Part shown: in pieces, positions 1 through 6,812 of the stretch
Layout: every line of letters begins with the position of its first letter
Numbering within the stretch: the stretch's first letter is position 1
From: Chloroflexota bacterium
GTDB taxonomy: Bacteria; Chloroflexota; Dormibacteria; CF-121
Direction: 5' to 3'
Assembly (NCBI GenBank): GCA_005881235.1
Contig: VBEQ01000043.1
Span: 1-25,349, forward strand
DNA: 25,349 nt
The notes under the pieces: generated by a model
What the model was told of the DNA's origin: nothing
Seen by the model: the letters and a program-made list of their open reading frames with translations, nothing else
The model's database searches: none
Made by a program: the position numbers and the translations under genes

Positions 1-1
1 G

Positions 2-400
2 CACATGCGAGCGGTGACCGGCGCGATACGCAAACTGCACGGCGCCGGCCCAGAAGAACTCGTGATGGAGGCCAAGCGGATCGGTGCGCCCGCGGACTTG
101 CTGGAAGAGGCGGCTCAGCTCGGCCGCCTGCCGGTGGTCAACTTTGCGGCGGGTGGGATTGCCACACCGGCCGATGCGGCTCTCATGATGCAATTGGGTT
201 GTGATGGGATCTTCGTCGGCTCGGGCATCTTCAAGGCAGAAAATCCATCTGCTCGTGCCAAGGCCATCGTGGCGGCGACCACGTATTTCGACCGGCCGGA
301 CATCCTGGCCGATGCTTCCAAGAGCCTCGGCAAAGCCATGCGGGGTTTGGAGATTGGGGCGATCCCCCAGGAGGAGCTGCTCGCCGGCAGAGGCTGGTGA
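2..400 (+). CDS. pdxS: Pyridoxal 5'-phosphate synthase subunit PdxS (C-terminal part, cut by window edge)
   Basis: This is the end of the PdxS synthase subunit, a TIM-barrel enzyme that makes PLP from ribose 5-phosphate, glyceraldehyde 3-phosphate and ammonia supplied by PdxT. The reading frame is open from base 2, so the ATG at 5 is an internal Met (context HMRAVTG) and the true start lies upstream of the window. The diagnostic stretches GRLPVVNFAAGGIATPADAA and GCDGIFVGSGIF, which form the C-terminal phosphate-binding part of the barrel, are both intact. The stop codon overlaps the GTG start of pdxT in a GTGA arrangement (397-400). Together they encode the two halves of the DXP-independent vitamin B6 synthase. 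Confidence 0.97.
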   Translation, partial: HMRAVTGAIRKLHGAGPEELVMEAKRIGAPADLLEEAAQLGRLPVVNFAAGGIATPADAALMMQLGCDGIFVGSGIFKAENPSARAKAIVAATTYFDRPDILADASKSLGKAMRGLEIGAIPQEELLAGRGW

Positions 401-987
401 GCACGACTCGCCGTCGCGTCGGCGTCCTGGCACTGCAGGGCGACTTTCGCGAGCACCTGGCGGCGCTCCGCGCCTGCGAAGTCGAGGGGGTGCCAGTCCG
501 TCTCGCGACTGACCTGGAGGCGGTCGACGCCCTGATCCTACCGGGGGGTGAAAGCACGACGATGGCCCACCTGATGGAGCCCGCGCTGAAGCAATCGATT
601 CAGCAGCGCGCGACGGCGGGCATGCCGGTGCTGGGCACCTGCGCCGGCATGATCCTGATGGCCCGCGAGATCCAGGACGGGCGGTCCGACCAGGAATCAC
701 TGCAACTGATGGACATCGGCGTCCGGCGCAACGCCTACGGCCGGCAGATCGACAGCTTCGAAGCCGATGTCACGTCCCCGGCGATTGGGGGTTCCGCCCC
801 GGCGGTCTTCATCCGCGCCCCGCAAATCACCAGGCAGTCACCCGATGTGGAGGAGCTCGCCCGCCATGGCGACCAGGCAGTCGCCGTCAGGCAGGGCAAC
901 CGGCTGGCGCTCGCCTTTCATCCGGAGCTGACGCCCGACCGGCGCTGGCATCAGTACTTCCTGTCGTTCAACGGCGGGACGCGATGA
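397..987 (+). CDS. pdxT: PLP synthase glutaminase subunit PdxT
   Basis: A 196-residue class I glutaminase that hydrolyses glutamine and channels ammonia to PdxS. The family landmarks are visible: GVLALQGDFREH near residues 9-20, the oxyanion region LPGGEST at 48-54, the nucleophile Cys82 in GTCAGM, and His175/Glu177 in FHPEL completing the triad. Length is normal for the family. The GTG start at 397 overlaps the pdxS stop by four bases (GTGA), which indicates translational coupling. The 3' end overlaps the next ATG in the same way (ATGA, 984-987), so the operon continues into the acetyltransferase. Confidence 0.97.
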   Translation: MSTTRRRVGVLALQGDFREHLAALRACEVEGVPVRLATDLEAVDALILPGGESTTMAHLMEPALKQSIQQRATAGMPVLGTCAGMILMAREIQDGRSDQESLQLMDIGVRRNAYGRQIDSFEADVTSPAIGGSAPAVFIRAPQITRQSPDVEELARHGDQAVAVRQGNRLALAFHPELTPDRRWHQYFLSFNGGTR

Positions 988-1991
988 CGCTCAAGGTCCG
1001 TCCGGCGCAGCTGAAGGACCTGGCGGCCATCGAGGCGCTCTACCGCCAGCAGGTGCGCGAGGCGGAACGCACCCCGCTCAAGCGCCAGTTCGCGTCGACG
1101 CGGCTGTGGTTCCTCTTGAACAGCACCTTTGCCTCCATCCTGCCCATTACGTCTACGGCGGACTACGTCTACGTGATGGAAGACGCGCGCCGGCACTCCA
1201 TCCAGGGATTCGTCCAGGCGGAGACCGCCGCACTGGGGCCGAACGCCTGGCAAATCCTCAATCTCTGTCTCAGCCCCGACCTCGATCGCTTCCACGATGG
1301 GACGGCGCTGCTCGACCATCTTTTCAATGAAGGCCTGAATCGTGGCGTGACGAAATTCGTGGTCCGTGTGCCCGTCGATGACCCGGTCGCGGATCTCTTT
1401 CGAGCTCGCGGCTTCACCGCCTACGCCACCGAGCACGCCCTGCTGAGTGAGACGGTCGCGCCGCGGCCGACGCCAGCCCTGTCCGGCTGGCGCCCGATGC
1501 GCCGCGAGGATGAGCTCGGGCTCTACCTTCTTTATTGCGCGACGACACCGAAGTCCGTCGCGTCGGTCGAGGCCGCCAACTTCGCCGAGTGGCGCCGCAG
1601 CTTCGCCATCGGGCTGCGAGGCGCGCGAATGCCGCGGCGCGCCGGCCAGCCACGTTTCGTCGTGGAGCGAGTTCAAGTAATTGGCTGGATGAGCCTCGTA
1701 CCCGGCGGCGGCGGCCGTCCCCACACGCTCGGCGTGATGGCGGCGGGACAGCCGCCGGAGCTATGGCCGGCGGTGCTCCAGCGGTCGCTTGCCTACGTGG
1801 CCCAGCATCATCCGGGACCGGTCTGGTGCAGCCTGCGGCATTATGACGAAGCGGGCATCCGGCTGCTCCGCGGCGAGGGTTTCGAGGTGATCGCCTCCCA
1901 AACGCTGATGGTGCGGGAACTCCCGATGAAGATCCCCGCGCGAATGCGGGTAAGAATCAAAGACAAGCGACTGGTACCCCAATATGGCTGA
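984..1991 (+). CDS. Two-domain GNAT-like acetyltransferase
   Basis: A 335-residue protein that reads as two GNAT-type folds in tandem. The first half starts VRPAQLKDLAAIEALY and ends in VADLFRARGFTAYATEHALL, the usual GNAT pattern of an N-terminal helix and a C-terminal 'neighbour residue, large residue, GF' strand. The second half (about 165-315) opens with WRPMRREDELGLYLLY and ends AGIRLLRGEGFEVIASQTLMVREL. No strong Q/RxxGxG/A acetyl-CoA loop stands out, so catalytic activity is uncertain. It overlaps pdxT by 4 bases (ATGA) and the next gene by 8 bases, so it sits inside a translationally coupled operon. The substrate is unknown. Confidence 0.75.
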   Translation: MTLKVRPAQLKDLAAIEALYRQQVREAERTPLKRQFASTRLWFLLNSTFASILPITSTADYVYVMEDARRHSIQGFVQAETAALGPNAWQILNLCLSPDLDRFHDGTALLDHLFNEGLNRGVTKFVVRVPVDDPVADLFRARGFTAYATEHALLSETVAPRPTPALSGWRPMRREDELGLYLLYCATTPKSVASVEAANFAEWRRSFAIGLRGARMPRRAGQPRFVVERVQVIGWMSLVPGGGGRPHTLGVMAAGQPPELWPAVLQRSLAYVAQHHPGPVWCSLRHYDEAGIRLLRGEGFEVIASQTLMVRELPMKIPARMRVRIKDKRLVPQYG

Positions 1992-3552
1992 GGCAATGCA
2001 GGAACTGCGGCGATCCACCAATGGTCTGACCGATGCGGACCCGGCTGAGCTCGACCTGCTCTTTCAGGCGCTGCCTCCGCATCTGAACCGCGCCGTCAAG
2101 CGGCTCGATCACCAGGGCCTGCTCCTCGAGGTCGTCCTTGATCTCGGACGCGAGCCGGAGGCGCGCTTCCCCGACCACGAAGTCATCCTGGACGACACGG
2201 CCGTGACGGCCGAAGACCTCGAGTTCGTCGCCACGCACGTGGGCTCCTTCGGTGACGACAATCGCGCCGGCATCGAGCGGACGCTGCATCGGATTTCCGC
2301 CATCCGTAACCGCAGCGGCCAGATCGTCGGTCTCACCTGCCGGGTCGGCCGCGCCATCACGGGGACGATCGACATCATCAAGGACATGGTCATCGGCGGA
2401 AAGAGCATCCTCTTGCTCGGGCGGCCGGGCATTGGCAAGACGACCATGCTGCGCGAGTGCGCCCGTGTGCTTGCCGACGAAATGAAAAAACGCGTCGTCA
2501 TCGTCGATACCTCGAATGAAATTGGCGGCGACGGGGACATCCCCCACCCGGGGATCGGGCGCTCGCGGCGCATGCAGGTTCGGACACCAGCACTGCAACA
2601 CGCGGTGATGATCGAGGCGGTCGAGAACCACATGCCGCAGGTCATCGTCATCGACGAGATTGGCATCGAGCTCGAAGCCGTTGCGGCGCGCACCATCGCC
2701 GAGCGCGGCGTACAACTCGTCGCGACCGCGCATGGCAACTCCCTGGAGAACCTGCTCGTCAACCCGACGCTCAATGACCTGCTGGGCGGCATCCAGACCG
2801 TGACGCTCTCGGATGAAGAGGCGCGACGCCGTGGTACCCAAAAGTCCGTCCTCGAGCGCAAGTCGCCGCCGACGTTTGATGTCCTCGTCGAGATCCATGA
2901 CCGCGATCGGCTCGCCATCCACCAGCCCCTCGCCGAAGTGGTTGACGCAGCCCTGCGCGGGACGCTCAAGCCGCCGCAGATGCGGATCCGTGGTGCCGAC
3001 GGCGCCATCGTGGCGAGGATCGCGGAAGCCGCGCCCATGCGAACGGCGGCGGTCCGCGAGCCGCTGGAAGCGCCGCGATCGCGCAGCCTCCACGAGACGG
3101 TCTCGGTCTTTCCCTATGGGGTCAGCCGCAACTACCTGGAGCAGGCGATCAACGAGCTCAAGGTCCCGATCCGGGTCCAGAACCATATCGAAGAAGCCGA
3201 CCTGATCGTCACGCTGAAGAACTACTACCGGCGAAAGGATTCGCCCCTCAAGGAAGCGGAGGCTGACGGCATCCCCATCCAGGTGCTCAAGAGCAACACC
3301 ATCACCCAGATCAAGAACGCCCTCAGCCGCGTCTACCAGCTGGACACGCCCGACCCGACGGAGTCGGCGTTGCAGGAAACGCTCGAGGGCATCAGCCGCG
3401 CGAAGTCGACGAATTCGATGGTCGAACTCTCGCCGCAAAACGCCTACGTGCGCCGTTTGCAGCACCAGCTGGTCGAGCGTCACGAGCTCACCGCGCGCAG
3501 CACCGGAAAGGAGCCGAACCGGCGTCTGCGCATCTACACCACGGCGGACTGA
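1984..3552 (+). CDS. AAA ATPase with R3H domain (Ycf45/SpoIIIAA-like)
   Basis: A 522-residue cytoplasmic P-loop ATPase of the kind annotated as R3H domain-containing nucleic-acid-binding protein, related to cyanobacterial and plastid Ycf45 and to SpoIIIAA. An N-terminal region with an RVGRAITG-type segment is followed by Walker A GRPGIGKT (146-153, Lys152) and Walker B IVIDEI (221-226, Asp224/Glu225). A sensor-like VATAHGNSLENLL stretch comes next, then a middle domain including VKRIHWAS-unrelated sequence NHIEEADLIVTLKNYYRR. The C-terminal R3H-type stretch contains LQHQLVERHEL, with the Arg-x3-His spacing expected for single-stranded nucleic-acid binding. The start overlaps the GNAT stop. 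Its biological role is not established in most bacteria. Confidence 0.85.
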   Translation: MAEAMQELRRSTNGLTDADPAELDLLFQALPPHLNRAVKRLDHQGLLLEVVLDLGREPEARFPDHEVILDDTAVTAEDLEFVATHVGSFGDDNRAGIERTLHRISAIRNRSGQIVGLTCRVGRAITGTIDIIKDMVIGGKSILLLGRPGIGKTTMLRECARVLADEMKKRVVIVDTSNEIGGDGDIPHPGIGRSRRMQVRTPALQHAVMIEAVENHMPQVIVIDEIGIELEAVAARTIAERGVQLVATAHGNSLENLLVNPTLNDLLGGIQTVTLSDEEARRRGTQKSVLERKSPPTFDVLVEIHDRDRLAIHQPLAEVVDAALRGTLKPPQMRIRGADGAIVARIAEAAPMRTAAVREPLEAPRSRSLHETVSVFPYGVSRNYLEQAINELKVPIRVQNHIEEADLIVTLKNYYRRKDSPLKEAEADGIPIQVLKSNTITQIKNALSRVYQLDTPDPTESALQETLEGISRAKSTNSMVELSPQNAYVRRLQHQLVERHELTARSTGKEPNRRLRIYTTAD

Positions 3553-3560
3553 ACTAGTTC

Positions 3561-3592
3561 GTCAGGGTCGCGGGATTCCCGCGTGTATAGTT
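3561..3592 (+). promoter_or_regulatory. Promoter of tmk with dyad motif (copy A)
   Basis: A perfect 7+1+7 palindrome, CGCGGGATTCCCGCG, lies at 3569-3583, preceded by GTCAGG (3561-3566) and followed two bases later by the -10-like box TATAGT (3586-3591) in an extended TG-N form. The tmk GTG is only ten bases beyond the -10 box, so the mRNA leader would be about four bases or absent. Near-identical copies occur at 11198-11223 (reverse strand) and 19130-19154. The promoter role is inferred from position and from the -10 box. Confidence 0.55.
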
Positions 3593-3601
3593 CAGCCCAG
3601 C

Positions 3602-4273
3602 GTGGAAACCGCGGCGAAGCCAGGCGGGTTCTTCATCAGCTTCGAGGGGCCCGAGGGCGGCGGGAAGTCGACGCAGATCCACCGCCTGGCCACATCGCTG
3701 GCCGAGCAGGGCTATCCCGTGTGGACCACCCGTGAACCGGGTGGCACCAGGGTGGGGGAGATGATCCGTCCCATCTTGCTGGGCCGGCAGCACATACCGA
3801 TGACGCCCTGGTCAGAGGCCTTGCTCTTCACCGCGGCGCGGGCGCAGCACGTCGAGGAGGTCATCCGCCCGCGACTGACCCGTGGCGAGTTGGTGCTCTG
3901 CGATCGCTACACCGATTCGACGCTCGCCTACCAGGGGTACGGGCGCGGCCTCGACCTGGACACCCTGCGTTGGCTGCAAGCCCAGGCAACCGGTGGTCTT
4001 CAGCCCAACCTGACGATCTTGCTCAACCTGCCGGTCGAGACCGGTCTCTCCAGGATTCCGCGGCCATCGCAGGATCGACTGGATCGCGAGACGGCGAGCT
4101 TTCACCAGCGCGTCCGCGCCGGTTACCAGGAGATGGCGGCCGCCGATCCGCGACGGTGGCGAGAGGTGGACGCCACGGCCGAAGAGGGCCAGGTGGCACA
4201 AGGCATCCTGGCATTGGCACGCGACGCGCTTCAGCAGGCCGGCGTGCGCCCGGCGGAGAAGCGATCGGCATGA
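3602..4273 (+). CDS. tmk: Thymidylate kinase
   Basis: A 223-residue dTMP kinase that phosphorylates dTMP to dTDP with ATP, an essential step in dTTP supply. It has the P-loop FEGPEGGGKST (residues 14-24), TREPGGT (43-49), the DRYTDSTLAYQGYGRG motif (101-116) and an arginine-containing lid RIPRPSQDRLDRE (151-163). Start is GTG at 3602. There is no Shine-Dalgarno, and a TATAGT box ends ten bases upstream, consistent with a nearly leaderless transcript. The last bases overlap the next start as ATGA (4270-4273). The tmk-darA neighbourhood matches the order known from Firmicutes. Confidence 0.96.
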   Translation: METAAKPGGFFISFEGPEGGGKSTQIHRLATSLAEQGYPVWTTREPGGTRVGEMIRPILLGRQHIPMTPWSEALLFTAARAQHVEEVIRPRLTRGELVLCDRYTDSTLAYQGYGRGLDLDTLRWLQAQATGGLQPNLTILLNLPVETGLSRIPRPSQDRLDRETASFHQRVRAGYQEMAAADPRRWREVDATAEEGQVAQGILALARDALQQAGVRPAEKRSA

Positions 4274-4599
4274 AGCTCCTGATCGCCGTGGTGCACAGCG
4301 AAGACGCCTCCGCGACGATGGACGCTCTCAATGACCGGGGCATCTCGGTGACGCGCTTCGCCAGCTCCGGTGGATTCCTGCAGCACAAGAACGTGACGCT
4401 GATGACCGGCATCGACGACGATCGAATCGAGGAAGTCCTCGGGCTCATCAAGGAGAACTGCCGGACCCGCAGCGAATTCATGAACCCGATGCCGCCGCTG
4501 GTCGAGCCGGGCGACTTTTTCGTCCCCTATCCGGTCGAGGTCCAGGTGGGCGGTGCGACGGTTTTCATCGTCAGCGTCGACCGCTTCGAAAAGCTCTGA
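4270..4599 (+). CDS. darA: Cyclic-di-AMP receptor, PII-like (DarA/PstA family)
   Basis: A 109-residue PII-like protein that binds cyclic di-AMP as a trimer. The recognisable elements are MKLLIAVVHSEDA, the FASSGGFLQHKNVTLMTGI region (residues 30-48, corresponding to the GGFLxxGNTT loop) and the C-terminal VEVQVGGATVFIVSVDRFEK (89-108), which is nearly diagnostic for the family. HKNVTL replaces the more usual GNTT, a modest departure at the ligand loop. The gene starts inside the tmk stop (ATGA). In Bacillus subtilis tmk is also directly followed by darA (yaaQ), so the synteny supports the call. Its output target is not known in general. Confidence 0.93.
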   Translation: MKLLIAVVHSEDASATMDALNDRGISVTRFASSGGFLQHKNVTLMTGIDDDRIEEVLGLIKENCRTRSEFMNPMPPLVEPGDFFVPYPVEVQVGGATVFIVSVDRFEKL

Positions 4600-5303
4600 T
4601 CCCGGGGCTCGGGACCGCACTCAACACCGGCACGGTGCTCGCCGGCGCCGCCATCGGCCTCACGCTGGGGCGGGTCATCCCCGCCAGCCTCCAGCAAACG
4701 ATTCGGGCGGCCATCGGTCTCTTCGTTGCCGTAATCGGCATCCAGATGGCGCTCAAAACGCACAATCCGCTGATCTTGCTGGTCAGCGTCCTCATCGGTG
4801 TGCTGCTCGGGGAACTGCTCCGGCTGGATGACGGCGTGCAGGCCATCGGGTCGTGGGCGGAGCGCCGGATGAGCCGTGGCGGCGAACCAGGCCGGGTCAG
4901 CCTCGCCTTCATCACCACCAGCCTGATCTTCTGCGTCGGTCCGCTGACCGTGCTCGGCTCCTTTCTCGACGGAACGCGGGGCGACATCACCTTGCTCGCC
5001 ATCAAGTCCACGCTCGACGGGGTGACCGCAATCGTGTTTGCGGCGACGCTGGGGTGGGGCGTGATCCTCTCCGCGGTCAGCGTGCTGGTCGTGCAGGGAA
5101 GCCTGACGCTGGTCGCCTTTCTTGTTCATGCCGGGCTATCCGACCTTGAAACGGCGGAGCTGACCGCGGCCGGTGGCATCGCAGTGCTGGGAATCGCCGT
5201 CGGCCTGCTGGAGCTGCGGCAGATCAAAGTCGCGAACTTCCTGCCGTCCCTGGTGGTCGCACCGGTGCTGGCGGCGGTGGTACATGCCTTCGGAGCGCTC
5301 TGA
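4596..5303 (+). CDS. DUF554 family membrane protein, possible CTG start
   Basis: An integral membrane protein of the DUF554 family (function unknown; sometimes called YqgA-like). Several hydrophobic segments are visible, including TIRAAIGLFVAVIGIQMAL, LILLVSVLIGVLLGELL, the family stretch AFITTSLIFCVGPLTVLGS followed by IKSTLDGVTAIVFA, and VILSAVSVLVVQGSLTLVAF. The first ATG/GTG/TTG in frame is GTG 4635, which would give 222 residues. However, the family N-terminus (roughly 'lGTlvNtgtvllG') is already present upstream in this frame as IPGLGTALNTGTVLAG. The only candidate start covering it is CTG at 4596, overlapping the darA stop as CTGA. I therefore place the start at 4596 (235 residues) but am unsure of the codon. 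Confidence 0.85.
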   Translation: MIPGLGTALNTGTVLAGAAIGLTLGRVIPASLQQTIRAAIGLFVAVIGIQMALKTHNPLILLVSVLIGVLLGELLRLDDGVQAIGSWAERRMSRGGEPGRVSLAFITTSLIFCVGPLTVLGSFLDGTRGDITLLAIKSTLDGVTAIVFAATLGWGVILSAVSVLVVQGSLTLVAFLVHAGLSDLETAELTAAGGIAVLGIAVGLLELRQIKVANFLPSLVVAPVLAAVVHAFGAL

Positions 5304-5325
5304 CGGATAGACTTAGGCAACTCCG

Positions 5326-5730
5326 ATGGCGAGGTCTCAGGCGGGCGGTGGACGGAGGGTCGACTGGTTCGCCGCCGGGCTCGGGTTAGTGCTCGCCGTC
5401 GTGATCCAGCTGGTGGGGGGTACCTTGCTCTTCGGCAGTCACCGCGGCCAGTTGGTATCACAGGGGCTGCTCACCTTCGGAGCCTTGCTGGCCGGGGGCT
5501 TCCTGGCCGGCGTGATCGGGCCGATCGGGGGTTCCGCCTGGAATGGCGTCATCGTGGCCGTTGGCTTCATCGTGGTGGCGGAGCTTGCCGGGGCTATCGG
5601 TCCGGTCGGTCCACTGGGGTCCGCCGGCCTGGACACCCTGGGCCTGGTCATCGATGACGTCCTCGTACTCAGTGGCGGGACGATCGGGGGACTTAGCGCC
5701 GGGCTTGTCCGGCGCGGCAGCGCGAGGTAA
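5326..5730 (+). CDS. Small glycine-rich membrane protein, unknown function
   Basis: A 134-residue protein with four predicted membrane segments: WFAAGLGLVLAVVIQLVGG, LTFGALLAGGFLAGVIGPIG, WNGVIVAVGFIVVAELAGAI and the C-terminal LGLVIDDVLVLSGGTIGG. It has a basic N-terminus (ARSQAGGGRR) and glycine-zipper-like spacing in the helices, so it may oligomerise or pack tightly in the membrane. I do not recognise a named family. It starts 22 bases after the DUF554 stop, with TAGACT and TTAGGC boxes just upstream but no clear Shine-Dalgarno. Its stop codon lies in an 8-base tandem duplication (5724-5739). Confidence 0.7.
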   Translation: MARSQAGGGRRVDWFAAGLGLVLAVVIQLVGGTLLFGSHRGQLVSQGLLTFGALLAGGFLAGVIGPIGGSAWNGVIVAVGFIVVAELAGAIGPVGPLGSAGLDTLGLVIDDVLVLSGGTIGGLSAGLVRRGSAR

Positions 5731-5739
5731 CGAGGTAAC
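5724..5739 (+). repeat. Tandem 8-base repeat GAGGTAAC x2
   Basis: Two direct copies of GAGGTAAC occupy 5724-5731 and 5732-5739. The first copy contains the TAA stop of the preceding membrane-protein gene. It is probably a replication-slippage duplication with no coding effect. It lies in the 88-base gap before the MoxR gene. That gap also holds TTGACC (5760-5765) and TAAGAG (5781-5786), a weak promoter candidate with a short 15-base spacer. Confidence 0.6.
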
Positions 5740-5818
5740 GAATAGACGCGTCAGAGCGTTTGACCAGCAGCTGATGCCGTTAAGAGCGGAACCGGATCAT
5801 CGAAAAGGAAGTAAGAGG

Positions 5819-6805
5819 ATGCAGGTGGAGAACGGATCGGTCGAGGCGCTCGGTTCGCGGATCGTGGAAAACGTCGGGCGCGTGCTCGTCGGCAAGGCGG
5901 CGGAGATCGAGCTGTGCGTGATTGCGCTGCTGAGCCGCGGCCACATCCTGATCGAAGACGTGCCCGGTGTGGGCAAGACGATGCTGGCGAAGTCGCTCGC
6001 CCGCTCGCTGAGTTGCGGCTTCGAGCGTCTGCAGTTTACGCCTGACCTGCTCCCTTCCGATGTCACGGGCGTGAACATCTACAGCCCGTCGACCCAGCAG
6101 TTCGAGTTCCGCCAGGGCCCGATCTTCACACAGATCCTGCTCGCCGATGAGATCAACCGCGCGACGCCCAAGACCCAGTCGGCATTGCTGGAAGCGATGG
6201 AGGAGAAGCAGGTGACGGTCGACGGCACGACGTATCCACTGGCCCTTCCCTTCCTGGTGCTGGCGACCCAAAACCCGGTCGAATTCGCCGGCACCTTTCC
6301 GCTGCCGGAAGCCCAGGTCGATCGCTTCCTGATGCGCGTCAACCTCGGCTACCTGGATGTCGCCCACGAGGTCCAGGTGCTCGATCGCTTCCAGCGCTCG
6401 TCGCCCATCGACCAGCTCGAGCCGGTGGCGTCTGCCGACGAGTTGCTCGCCGGCCAGAAAGCGGTTCAGGAGATCTACGTCGACGAGCAGCTTAAGGAGT
6501 ACATCGCGCGTGTCACCCATCGCACCCGCTCCCACGCCGACATCGGACTGGGGGCGAGCTCGCGCGGGTCACTGGGCCTGTTTCGATCCTCTCAGGCTCG
6601 GGCGGCCCTCGAGGGACGCGACTTCGTCACCCCGGATGACGTCAAGACCCTGGCCCTGCCGGTCTTGGCCCACCGCCTGATCCTCAAGGCGAATGCTGAG
6701 TTGCGCGGCCTCACCCCGGCAAAGGTGCTGACCCAGATCCTCGAGACAGAACCGGTGCCGCCGCCGAACGTGGTCTCGCGCTTCGGGCGGCGAGTCGCGA
6801 TTTAG
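5819..6805 (+). CDS. MoxR-family AAA+ ATPase
   Basis: A 328-residue MoxR ATPase. Walker A is PGVGKT (around 49-54, Lys53), Walker B is LLADEIN (Asp110/Glu111), and the family stretches FTPDLLPSDVTG, QGPIFTQILLADEINRATPK, LATQNPVEFAGTFPLPEAQVDRF and TPDDVKTLALPVLAHR are all present. The ATG at 5819 is chosen because AAGGAAG lies about ten bases upstream and homology begins shortly after; an open frame extending upstream to 5543 overlaps the previous gene and is not used. MoxR proteins typically act as chaperone-like partners for adjacent DUF58 or VWA proteins. Here DUF58 and transglutaminase genes follow directly, a well-known operon layout of undetermined envelope-related function. Confidence 0.95.
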   Translation: MQVENGSVEALGSRIVENVGRVLVGKAAEIELCVIALLSRGHILIEDVPGVGKTMLAKSLARSLSCGFERLQFTPDLLPSDVTGVNIYSPSTQQFEFRQGPIFTQILLADEINRATPKTQSALLEAMEEKQVTVDGTTYPLALPFLVLATQNPVEFAGTFPLPEAQVDRFLMRVNLGYLDVAHEVQVLDRFQRSSPIDQLEPVASADELLAGQKAVQEIYVDEQLKEYIARVTHRTRSHADIGLGASSRGSLGLFRSSQARAALEGRDFVTPDDVKTLALPVLAHRLILKANAELRGLTPAKVLTQILETEPVPPPNVVSRFGRRVAI

Positions 6806-6812
6806 CGCCTCC

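Noticed and set aside
1957..3483. A 508-residue open frame on the minus strand opposite the R3H ATPase gene, and similar long antisense frames at 951-1724, 8311-9498 and 16853-18475
   Set aside because: They mirror strongly recognisable plus-strand genes, have Arg/Asp/Leu-biased composition typical of antisense reading of GC-rich DNA, and show no known motif.
3561..3592. MerR-type promoter with a 19-base spacer containing a dyad
   Set aside because: The spacing from GTCAGG to TATAGT is 19 bases, but GTCAGG is a poor -35 and no merR gene is in the window. Kept only as an unproven idea behind the repeated-motif finding.
5543..5818. Extended start of the MoxR gene
   Set aside because: It overlaps the membrane-protein gene, and family sequence begins after ATG 5819, which has an upstream AAGGAAG.
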